From the NCBI GenBank assembly GCA_001600615.1, contig BCKK01000008.1:912134-976133 (forward strand): 64,000 nt of DNA, given 5' to 3'. This document shows, one piece after another, positions 22,777-32,870 of the stretch (positions within the stretch are counted from its first letter, which is position 1; each line of letters opens with the position of its first letter). Made by a program: the position numbers and the translations under genes. This DNA comes from Dioszegia crocea (lineage: Eukaryota > Basidiomycota > Tremellomycetes > Tremellales > Bulleribasidiaceae). Under the pieces are notes generated by a model that was not told the DNA's origin, did no database searches, and saw only the letters and a list, made by a program, of their open reading frames with translations.

Positions 22777-24499
22777 ATGAACAGCTCGAAGTCTGCAGAC
22801 GGTTACCCACATCGACCACTACCCCACGCTTCACCTCAGCCGCCAGAATCACCCAATGACGGATTCGTCAACGCCGATGTTCCCATCCCTTGGCGCAAGC
22901 TATTTCCCCTCTTCTGTTTCTGCGTCTCAGAAGCGATGACCTACGCAGTCGTATTCCCATTCATCACCGACATGGTCACCTCGCTTGGGGTGCCGCAGGA
23001 CAAGATTGGGCTGTACGCCGGATTGGGAGAAGGAGTTATGATGTTCGTGGAGGCATTGTCAGCGCATTTGTGGGCGGTTTTGGCGGACAAATATGGGAGG
23101 CGGCCGTGTTTGATACTCGGGGGAGTGATTGGAGTGATCGTCAGTCCTCTCGTTGGCTTTAGCAGCACTATGTGGCAGGTGATCTTGTGGAGAGCATGTC
23201 GTAAATCATTCCCAAATCGTCAAAGTCAATTTCTCAGCTGATGTCCCAGTCGGCCTAAATCCTACCGGCGTACTAGCAAAAGTCACCATTGCTGAGCTAT
23301 CGCATCCCTCCAATCGCTCCCAAATCTTCACTTTCCTCGGTCCCGCTTTCTCTATCGGCTTGATCTTCGGAACCTTCATAGGCGGACAATTTGCACACCC
23401 TTTCGGACGTCTTCCCTTTCTCCTCGGCGGAACTAACCAATTCTGGCTTCGACACCCGTATGCCTTGCCAGGTTGCGTTACGGGCCTATTGAACGCGGGA
23501 ATCGTTCTGATCGGTGTTGTCTTTCTCACCGAGACTCGTCCTGCGCCCTCGACATCCCAGAAAGCTCGACCGAATTCGAAGAATCGATATCTCGCCGCTT
23601 CTAGCGTTTCCGGGTTCGCCACGCTCGTTGCTATCTTCTTCGCATTCCAAGTCGTCAACCGCTCATGGGACGGGATGTTCGCTGTCTATACCTACACCCA
23701 GCCGGGGCAGGGCGGGTTGGGTTTGGCGGTAGACACGATCGGTCTACTCTATTCGGCATATTATCTCATCTCGTCCGCAATGAGTCCGATCTTTCTGCCT
23801 CGAATGGAGAAGCGCTGGAGAGCAGTGCGTGCTCTGCTGCTGGTGTTGGCGACATGGCCCTTGGTGGCGGTTCTGATCCCTGTGACACAATGGAGTGCGG
23901 TTCACGCACGGTGGGCGATGTGGGGAGTGATGTTGCTCCAATTGAGCTTTCGAGCTGTAGGCGGGTTCGGAATCGCGTGAGTTCTATGTCTTGGATTCAT
24001 GACCATGCTGACCCACAGGTTGTGCAATATTCTCATGATGAGATCTTTTGACGGGTATCCAATGTTGATGGCTACTGGTTCTGCGATCAGTACTATCAGC
24101 GCAGTGAGTTGAAATTGATCAAATTTTATCCCTTTCTAGCCCCGTCAACGAATGCACCTCGTCCGCTTGTCCCTTCTTCCCGCCCTCAACATATGCTCGG
24201 TCAAAATTGCCTCCTCCCAATTCGTCCAGTGATTTGTCAGGTCCGAAGCTGATCCTCAGGCTGTCGGCAAAGCTTTCGGCCCAGCCATGGCCGGGTGGAT
24301 ATTCTCCATTTCCACCCAATACCCCACAGGCAGCCTACTCCGCCAGATGTCTTGGATCTACATGCTGGCGGTCTCTATCCCTGCCATTCTTCTGGCTCGG
24401 ACACTGCGGAATAGATCGCTGAAGACGGTCGAGGACGGAACGGAGGGAGAGCGGGAAGGGCTCCTGGAAGCTGCTAGGGGTAGTGATGGGACACCTTAG
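22777..24499 (+). CDS. MFS transporter, array copy 3 (class A, chimeric tail)
   Basis: Four exons. TM1 is SEAMTYAVVFP (Glu) followed by [12 protein letters not shown]. The loop motif is AVLADKYGRRP. It is the most diverged class A copy: the exon 3 sequence LCNILMMRSFDGYPML departs from the consensus, and the exon 3-4 junction gives ISAAVGKAFGPA where the others have GAGGRA or GTGGRA. The third intron is about 150 nt, two to three times the usual length. The last exon ends KTVEDGTEGEREGLLEAARG, nearly the tail of copy 5, including 23 identical bases. Directly after the stop lies a second, copy-1-like terminal exon. I infer that the last exon was replaced. The reading frame is complete, so it may still work. 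Confidence 0.85.
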
Positions 24500-24759
24500 G
24501 ATGTACGTCTGTGGAGAACTCTGCAATTTCGTCATGGTTGTACATGCTCACCATTACGGTACCTGGTATCGTCCTTGCTCTGAAGCTTCCGCCTAGGAGG
24601 GCCATACCGGGTCAAGAGGGATACGAGGCGGTGCCGATGCTGGAGATCGAGGAGAGGGACGACGCTTTGGGCAAGGGCGGAAAGGGCGCGGGGGAATCCG
24701 AATACGGTCACCATGATACCACTAGGCGGACATCGAAATCTCATGTAGTAACGTTGTGA
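24500..24759 (+). pseudogene. orphan last exon of an MFS transporter
   Basis: Directly after the stop of copy 3 an open stretch reads SSWLYMLTITVPGIVLALKL then [19 protein letters not shown]. This aligns with the final exon of copy 1 ([25 protein letters not shown]). It covers the last membrane segment and tail only. The part that should precede it (AGGRAFGPA...) is missing or overwritten, and there is no upstream exon to splice from except copy 3 itself. It is best read as the displaced original terminal exon of copy 3, or the scar of a lost ninth gene. Alternative splicing of copy 3 into it is possible but would need an acceptor in frame. Confidence 0.7.
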
Positions 24760-25184
24760 AAGCGATGCTCATAGAGAATCCTGTATACGAAGTAGGCCAA
24801 ACAGACAAGGATAGACTTCAGCAGTACTTCAGCGCTTCAGCAGGGCGGATCTTAACAGCGCAAACAAAGTTCCCCCTTATGGTAATTCGCTTACCCCTTT
24901 AGGCAATTTTCGCCTGGTCTTCCAGGATGAGAGCTGACTCCAGTCGTCCGTCTTGCCTCCGTCCATTCTCTCCGCACCTTCCGCCTACGTCAACTAAGAC
25001 TAAATGAGATGATGAGATGGGAAGGAGATCGTGGTGGAATGCTACAGAGCGGGGAACTACAAAGGGCTACCTCCTTTGTAACCCAGCACTCCGTCTGAAA
25101 TCGGTCTGTGAGATTAGAGCATGCGAACTAATGCCCACAAATCGAGAAGCTGATTTAAGCGTAACCTGCACCTCATACGCTAAC
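24760..25184. other. spacer between copies 3 and 4, with repeat motif
   Basis: No gene is supported. At 24873-24914 are two adjacent matches to a dispersed motif, CCCTTATGGTAATTCG and CCCTTTAGGCAATTTTCGCC. The frame of copy 4 is open further upstream (to about 25017), but the first ATG consistent with the other copies is 25185. Confidence 0.4.
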
Positions 25185-26773
25185 ATGAATCTAGCTACCT
25201 CTTCCACATTGCCAGATCCAGCTTCTGGTCTGGATCTCACTCCCAATCCCGAATCAGTTCCAATTCCATGGAGCCGATTCACCCCCTCCCTGATCTTCGC
25301 CATTTCGCATACCATGACCTACGCCGTCATATTCCCCTTCATCAGCGACATGATCACTTCCTTCGGTGTCTTGCCGGAACGAGTTGGCCTGTACGCTGGC
25401 ATTGCGGAGGGTGTGATGATGTTAGTGGAGGTCATTGTCGCGCCGGTATGGGCGAGGCTGGCGGATAGGTTCGGAAGGCGGCCTGTTATGCTTACCGGAT
25501 TCTCCATCACTGTCATCGCTTGTCCGATGTTGGGGTTTAGTAGTACCGTATGGCAAGTGGTAGTGTGTAGGGCATGTCGTAAGTCTCCAAATCGCAGTCC
25601 AAGCTGACAAACCAGTGGGTTTGAACTCCGCAGGAGTCATGACCAACCTCATTGCGGCTGAGTTGTCCCACCCCTCCAACCGCTCCAAAATCTTTGCCTT
25701 TCTCGCCCCCTCCTTCTGCATCGGCCTAGCGCTTGGTACCCTCATAGGTGGACAACTTGCCCACCCTTTCGGCCGTCTACCCTCTTTTCTAGGCGGCACT
25801 GGCGAATTTTGGCTGCGTCACCCATACGCCCTCCCCTGCCTCGTCGTCGCCATTATCGACGCGGCAGCCATCCTCAACGGCTGGTGCTTCCTTCCCGAGA
25901 CACGTCGTTCTCCATCTTTACCCCTCGAAAATCCCGGACCCCTCCAACCATCGAACAGGTGGTCTTCCGCTCTACGAGTACCCGGCTTCTTCCGCATCAC
26001 AATCATACTCGTCCTTCACCATCTCTGCAGCTTCTCATGGGACGGACTATACACCGTCTTCACCTACGCCCAGCCGGCAGAAGGCGGGCTCGGCTTGTCG
26101 GTCGATATCATCGGTCTGCTCTACTCTGCCAGCTATCTCGTGACGGCTCTGACGGACCCGATCCTGCTCCCACCCATGGAGAGGCGCTGGGGATTAGACA
26201 GAGCTTTAGGAGCGATGCTCGTAGTGTGGCCACTCATCGCGTTATCTATCCCCTTGTCTCAATGGACCGCGGTACATGCGCGCCCAGCAATGTGGGGAGT
26301 CCTCACGATCCAGCTGAGCGGGAGAGCAGTGGGTTCAATCGCCTGGACGTGAGTCAGAAATCCAACTTACTCTGGTAACTTTGGTAATCCCGCTAAAAAT
26401 TCAGCGTCTGCGACATTATCGCAATGGACTGCTTCGATGACTGCCCTGATTTGATGGCTACGGGAAGTGCTATCAGCTTGATCGGTGGTGTGAGTCTTCT
26501 CCCTTCGCACATGAATAAGACCGCTGATTATAGGCTGGCGGCAGAGCCCTTGGAACAGTCATAGCTGGATGGCTGTTCTCCAGATCGACACAATATCCGG
26601 CGTCATCTCTTCTCCGCCAAATGCCTTGGATCTATATCGCGGTTGTGGCAATGGCTGCGGTCGTGTTCAGTCGGATGACAAGGCGGACAAAGCCTCCGCC
26701 GTTCAGTGAAGAGAGCCAAAGCTTGCTGGAGGCGGCCGCGGTGTCGAGCGGATATAGCAGCATGCCCCCGTGA
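25185..26773 (+). CDS. MFS transporter, array copy 4 (class B)
   Basis: Four exons; the first intron is 37 nt (25579-25615). It has a short N-terminal tail, then SVPIPWSRFTPSLIF. TM1 is [11 protein letters not shown] (His) with [11 protein letters not shown] after it. The loop motif is ARLADRFGRRP. Exon 2 markers are DPILLPPMERRWGL and GRAVGSIAWT. TM7 is unusual: LVLHHLCSFSWDG adds two His and a Cys where other copies have LLYQLATFSWDG. The tail EESQSLLEAAAV keeps an acidic dileucine. The sequence is intact throughout and pairs with copy 2. Confidence 0.9.
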
Positions 26774-27009
26774 GGTATGCTATCAAATCAACGATGCATG
26801 TTTCTGATTCATGTGCACCTGATGATCTCCCTCTCTTCTGCGAGGCTATGCAGTGCAAAGCACACGCAATGAGCACAGACTGACTGACTCAGACCTGGTC
26901 TCGCCAAAGGACCTTATCCCACACAAACTGTGTATCTCGCCGAGCTTAAAATCTGCTTCCCCTTCAGCAAACAAGCGACTCAATCGTGGTGTCTCTGTCC
27001 TATCGGAAG

Positions 27010-28694
27010 ATGCCCAACTCCAAAAGCACGCACAGCCTTCTCTCCCCTGCTCCTCTCCGATCGCCTAGCTCGACCACACTCTCTACCGCACAGCCATCAC
27101 CTTTACCCCAGGATGCCAAATTTGATACCGATGTCCCCGTCCCTTGGCTCCAGCTACTCCCGCTATACTGCTTCTGCATCGCAGACGCCTTGACATATGC
27201 CGTCGTCTTCCCCTTCATAAGTGACATGGTGACATCTTTCGGGGTCTCAGAGGACAAGATCGGGCTATACGCTGGTATGGGAGAAGGCGTGATGATGCTT
27301 GTCGAAGCTATTTTTGCGCCTTTCTGGGCATGGATGGCGGATCGATATGGAAGGCGACCTACTTTGATCGCTGGCTGTGCGATATTGGTGTTGGTCTGCC
27401 CCCTGGTAGGGTTTAGCACATCAGTGTGGCAAATCGTACTGTGGAGAGCGTGTCGTGAGTCCCCATTCTGCACAGGCTGAGGCAAATCATGCCATGAGCT
27501 TACTCCTAGTCGGTCTAAACTCCTCAGCAGTCGTAGTAAAGATAGCCACTGCAGAGCTGTCTCATCCCTCCAATCGAGCAAAGATCTTCGCCAGTCTCTC
27601 ATCCTCCTTCTCCGTCGGCCTCGTATTGGGCACCTTTATCGGCGGGCATTTCGCCCATCCTTTCGGACGCCTGCCCTCATTTCTCGGCGGGACCAGCCAG
27701 TTTTGGAGACGGCACCCGTATGCACTCCCCTGCCTCATCATCACCGCCCTAGACGCGCTAGTTGTAGTTGTCAGCCTCGTCCTCCTCGTCGAGACCCGCC
27801 GTCCCACCTCTGAATCCCCTCGAAACAACAAGGGGTCCACAAACCGATTCGCCCGCGCTCTCAGGGTTCCCGGCTTCACAACCATCATGGCGGTCTTCGT
27901 TTGGTACCAAGTCGCCACCTTCTCCTGGGATGGGATGTTCACAGTTTTCGCTTACATCCAGCCAGAGCATGGTGGTCTGGGATTGCCTGTCGATATCATC
28001 GGTCTCCTCTTCTCGGCCAACTACCTCATTGCGTTCGCCATGAATCCGATCTTCCTACCTCGGATGCAGAAGCGGTGGGGGACTATCTTGGCCCTGGGGA
28101 TAGTGTTGGCGATGTGGCCAGCGGTGGCAGCGATGATCCCTCTGACACAGTGGACGGCGGTGAATGCGAGGTCCGCGATGTGGGCGGTCTTGTTGGTCCA
28201 GTTGAGCTGCAGGGCAGTCGGCGCGTTTGGCTGGGCGTGAGTTAACATCTTATCAGACGTCATGTTCGCTGACCAGCAGAATGTGCGACATCATCATGAT
28301 GAGCTGCTTCGACGACTATCCGGACTTACTGGCAACTGCCAGCGCTGTCAACCTGATTAACGGTGTGAGTTGGGAATCAGTCGAGATTTCCAGCTCTTTT
28401 TTGCTGATTCCTCAGGCTAGCGGAAGAGCTCTGGGTCCAGCTATGGCCGGGTGGCTCTTCTCCATATCGACCCAATACTCCGCTGGCAGCTTCCTCCGCC
28501 AGATCTCTTGGATCTACATGGTGGCGGTGTCCATCCCGGCCGTCCTTCTGGCTCGGATGTTGCGGAGTGGATCGGCAAAGACGATCGAGGAGGGGACGGA
28601 GGGAGAGCGGGAAGGGCTATTAGAGGCTGCCGGGGGAAGTGATGGGAGGCATAGACATAACGAGGCTGCGGAGAGATCTTGCGAGGTGGAGTAG
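27010..28694 (+). CDS. MFS transporter, array copy 5 (class A)
   Basis: Four exons. TM1 reads ADALTYAVVFP (Asp) with [12 protein letters not shown]. The loop motif is AWMADRYGRRP. It has class A markers [14 protein letters not shown] and [10 protein letters not shown], and is the nearest relative of copy 1 across exon 2. Its last exon ends EGEREGLLEAAGGSDGRH, shared with copy 3. Upstream, GCTTAAAATCTGC at 26944-26956 is identical to a 13-mer upstream of copy 3 (22690-22702), both within 90 bases of the start. The start at 27010 is the first true ATG in frame. No disruption is seen. Confidence 0.9.
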
Positions 28695-29101
28695 ACATCT
28701 GAAAATCTCGTAGGATGTATCGATCGTGGTAATTTTTCGTGCTCGACAACCGGCTGTGATGCCTACCTTGGTAGAGCAGCGATGACTGTAGTGGTAGAAG
28801 CTTTGCCTGGAGAAGCAGGCAGTGAAGTGGGAAGGCGGTCCACATTCACAGATCCAGATCCGCCAAGTGTAAAGACAACTCCAACTCCACCGGAACTTGA
28901 AATTTGCTCACTTCCATCTATCCTCCTCCAGATCCCACAGCGCTTGAGGGTAAGTCAAGCCTGCCTCTGCTGATCCGGGAGCTGACCCCGCAGATGGACC
29001 CGGTGCCATTTGAGAGCGCATCAAATACTGCAACCCACCAATACTAGACACTCAACCCCTCTGGTCAAATCGGGCAGCTGAGCTCCCTCTCGTCAAGCAA
29101 G
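28695..29101. other. spacer between copies 5 and 6
   Basis: About 400 bases with no supported gene. ACTTGAAATTTGC near 28898 loosely resembles the 13-mer shared by the promoters of copies 3 and 5. Confidence 0.35.
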
Positions 29102-30757
29102 ATGAATCCCCAATCCACAACACCTGAGTCTCACTCCCCAGCCCCCTCCATCTCTAACGCCCTCTCCCCTCGGATTGTCAAGCGTCGTCTTCTCTCCACA
29201 TCCGCCGGTTCCAACAACAAGTTCCACGCCTCTATCCCGGTACCATGGCGCCGATTCATCCCTCTCCTCCTCATTTCCATTACCCACGCCATGACCTACG
29301 CCGTCATTTTCCCCATGATCAGCGACATGGTCACTTCGTTTGGCGTGCCCATGAATAAGGTGGGCCTGTACGCGGGCGCTGCGGAAGGTGTCATGATGCT
29401 TGTGGAAGTCGTGGCGGCACCGGTATGGGCGCGGTTGGCGGATAAATGCGGTCGACGGCCGGTGATGCTGGCTGGGTTTTCGGTCTGCGTGGTAGTCTGT
29501 CCCCTGCTAGGGTTCAGTAAGACCGTCTGGCATATCATACTCGGAAGAGCTTGTCGTAAGTCTTGCCATTCACAACTGAATTGAGCTGATCTTCCAGTCG
29601 GCCTAAATTCCGCAGGGATCCTCACCAACATCATAGCTGCCGAGCTCTCTCACACTTCCAACCGCTCCATCATCTTCGCAATCCTCGCTCCTTCATGGTC
29701 TATCGGGATGGTGTTGGGCAGTGCAATCGGAGGAGAGCTGGCCCACCCACACGGCCGCCTCCCCACCTTCCTCTCCGGATCAAGCCAATTCTGGCTCGAT
29801 AACCCTTATGCCCTCCCCCACCTCATCGTCGGCCTTATCGACTTGGTATGCCTGATAAACGGGCTCTTCTTCCTCGTCGAGACACGTCGGACAACACCTT
29901 CTTCCCACCCCAGTCAATCCCCCAAAAGCCAATTCAAGGCAGCCCTAAAAGTCCCAAATTTCATCCTTGTCACCACCGTTTTCCTACTCTACCAAATATC
30001 GACATTCTCTTGGGATGGTCTATATACTGTCTTCACCTATACTCGACCATCCCGAGGCGGGCTTGGACTACCAGTCGACACTATTGGTCTGCTCTACTCC
30101 GCAAATTACCTCGTGTCGTTCGCGGCCGATCCGATCCTCTTGCCCCTGATGGAGAAGAGATGGGGACTGAAGTTGGCGCTAGAGATTGCGCTTTTGACTT
30201 GGCCGGTCGTCGGGCTGTTACTCCCAGTCTCTCAGTGGACGGCGGTACATGCAAGGTCGGGAATGTGGGGGGTGTTGGCGGTGCAAGTCATTCTGAGGGC
30301 GGTCGGCTCTGTTGCTTGGGCGTGAGTCCTTCTCCTTCATCCTCATTTTCCAGAAGACTGGCTAACATCGCAGACTCTGTGACATTCTCACAATCAACTG
30401 CTTTGACAATTACCCAGAATTGATGGCGACAGGAAGTGCCGTCAGTCTGATTGCAGGAGTGAGTTAATCTTCCCCTCATGGTATCAGTACCGGTCCGAAA
30501 TGCTCTACGCAAGGGAACCACAGCTGACATTACAGGCCGGTGGAAGAGCATTCGGACCACCCCTCGCAGGTTGGCTCTTCTCGATATCGACCCAATACCC
30601 AGCTGGCAGTTTCCTCCGCCAAATTTCTTGGCTGTACATCGTGGCCGTCACAATACCAGCCGTTGTGCTCACACGATATATGCGGCGCGGGCGGAAGAAG
30701 GTCGAGACGGGAGAGAGGGAGGCTTTGTTACCCAGGGACGGACAGGACGAACAGTGA
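29102..30757 (+). CDS. MFS transporter, array copy 6 (class B)
   Basis: Four exons. TM1 is [11 protein letters not shown] (His), then [12 protein letters not shown]; the loop motif is ARLADKCGRRP with Cys replacing Tyr. Class B markers are DPILLPLMEKRWGL and LRAVGSVAWA. In TM5-6 it has LAHPHGRLPTFLSG, a His for the usual Phe. The last exon [15 protein letters not shown] ends GEREALLPRDGQDEQ, a clear acidic dileucine tail. Its first intron is about 47 nt, unlike the 36-37 nt introns of the other class B copies. No disruption is seen. Confidence 0.9.
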
Positions 30758-31026
30758 TACCTATATGTACAATGGTGTGTACCGCAACTGGCTCAGAGAC
30801 GACCACTACTTACCCACCAGTTTGTAGTATGGCCAGGAATGTCAACACGATCAAAGCTTCCGAGGTCGAGGTCTTCACCATGACTGTACACTATATTAAG
30901 CTCCCGCTAACTGCAACCCAAAGGAGGGTGACCCAAGGGAGTCGCGGCTTCTAGGGTTCATCTGAACCTTGTTCAATTTTCAGGTCTTGACTATTACTTA
31001 CTCCATCTTGCAGCATCTCGTACGAC

Positions 31027-32604
31027 ATGTCGGAATCGGACAACACACCTCTTCAGAGCCCTACCCCTCCAACTAAACCCGACCCCAATCGAATGACATT
31101 GAACATTCTTCCGGTCCCAATTCCATGGCGTCAATACCTCCCCATCTTGGCCTTCTCAGTCACACACGCCATGTCGTACGGGGTCATATTCCCCTTCGCT
31201 AGCGACATGATCACATCGTTTGGCGTACCGTTGAGCAGGATTGGGCTATATGCAGGAGTCGCTGAAGGCATGATGATGCTGGTAGAATCGGCCGCGGGAA
31301 TTATGTGGGCGGGGTTGGCTGATAAGTACGGGCGCCGACCAAGTCTGCTTATCGGCTTCTCGATCTGCATATTGGGTTGTCCAATGCTGGGGCTCAGTAA
31401 GTCTGTTTGGCAGTTGATGCTATGGAGAGCAGCCAGTACGTACCCTTCGCACTGGCTTTAGGACCTTTGCTAATTTCAAGTCGGTCTCAATCCATGCTCG
31501 GTGCTGGTAAACCTCATGGCGGCTGAGCTGTCCCATCCCTCCAATCGATCACAAATGTTCTCCCTCCTCTCGCCCACCTTCAACATAGGCATGGTCCTCG
31601 GTACCTTTATCGGTGGCGAGCTCGCTCATCCCTTCGGCCGATTACCATTCTTCCTAGGCGGAACCACCCAATTTCTGCTTCGAAATCCTTATGCCCTCCC
31701 CTACTTCCTTATCGGCGCTATCAATGCACTGAACGTCCTCTTCGGTTTCTTCTACATCACCGAGACGCGCCATCCCCTTCCTCCATGCGAACTATCCCTC
31801 TCGAGTCCCGAGAACCGCTCGACAACCTCTCAACTCTCCGCTGCCATCCGCGTCCCCAATTTCCTCACCATCATCATTGTCTCCGTCTTCTATCAACTCT
31901 CTACCTTCTCATGGGACGGGATGTACGCCGTTTACGTCTATACTCCGCCAGCAAAAGGCGGACTGGGCTTATCGGTCGACATAATCGGAGTCCTCTACGC
32001 GATAAATTACCTCATCTCGGTCACGCTCAGCCCCATCTTTCTCCCTCGAATGTTGCGGCACTGGGGGTCTGTACGATCATTGGTGATCGTACTGAGCATG
32101 TGGCCGACACTGGCGCTGCTTGTGCCATTGACACAATGGACGGCTTTGTATGCTAGACATACCATGTGGGGTATCCTACTCTTCCAATTGGGAACAAGAG
32201 CTGTGGGTGCTATGGCATGGCCGTGAGTCAACCACTTCTTCATTAGACCAAACTGACTTCTCAGGATGTGTGACATTCTTATCATGAGCTGCTTTGACGA
32301 CTATCCGGATTTGATCGCTACGGGTAGCGCGATTGGGCTGATGAGCGGGGTGCGTACACTATTTCTGCTGCCTGATTTCAGCTGATTTCAGCAGACTGGC
32401 GGACGTGCGCTCGGTCCAGCTCTTTCAGGCTGGCTCTTCTCCCTCTCGACACAATTCCCATCCGGCAGCTTCCTCCGGCAGATGTCCTGGATATATCTTG
32501 TTGTCGTCACGATGCCTCCTGTCCTGCTCACTCGGTTCATGAACCGTGGGAGGAAGAGCTTGGATGATGGGGAGAGGGAGGCTTTGCTGCCGGCAGGCGA
32601 ATAG
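31027..32604 (+). CDS. MFS transporter, array copy 7 (class C)
   Basis: Four exons. TM1 is THAMSYGVIFP, keeping the His but with Ser-Tyr-Gly where A and B have Thr-Tyr-Ala. GVAEGMMMLVES follows, then AGLADKYGRRP. Class C markers are LFGFFYITETR, LSPIFLPRMLRHWGS and TRAVGAMAWP. Exon 1 ends with codon phase A|TC, giving RAAIGLN rather than RACLGLN, and intron 1 starts GTACGT. Intron 3 starts GTGCGT. The last exon begins TGGRALGPALSG and ends DGEREALLPAGE. It pairs with copy 8. Confidence 0.9.
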
Positions 32605-32870
32605 GAAGAATAATTCTGCCTTCTACAATGTATGTAGGCCCTTTGCATGATCCCGATCGATCGGCAGCAACTAAATCACCGCCCCGCACTCGCACTTCAT
32701 AGGTGTTCAACTCAATCCCGAGAGAGCGTCTCCCGCTTAGTACTCGCCAGCATGGGCACAAAGGATTGACGACAAATAAGCCCTTCCGTTACGCTAAACT
32801 CAGTCGTTCGAGCTTGGGAAATTCACCTCGACCCCGTTTCCCCCCTTCACATGTGATCCAGCCTCAAGCT

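Noticed and set aside
24511..24759. Independent small gene starting at ATG 24511
   Set aside because: Its sequence aligns with the last exon of transporter copy 1, so it is an exon remnant and not a gene of its own.
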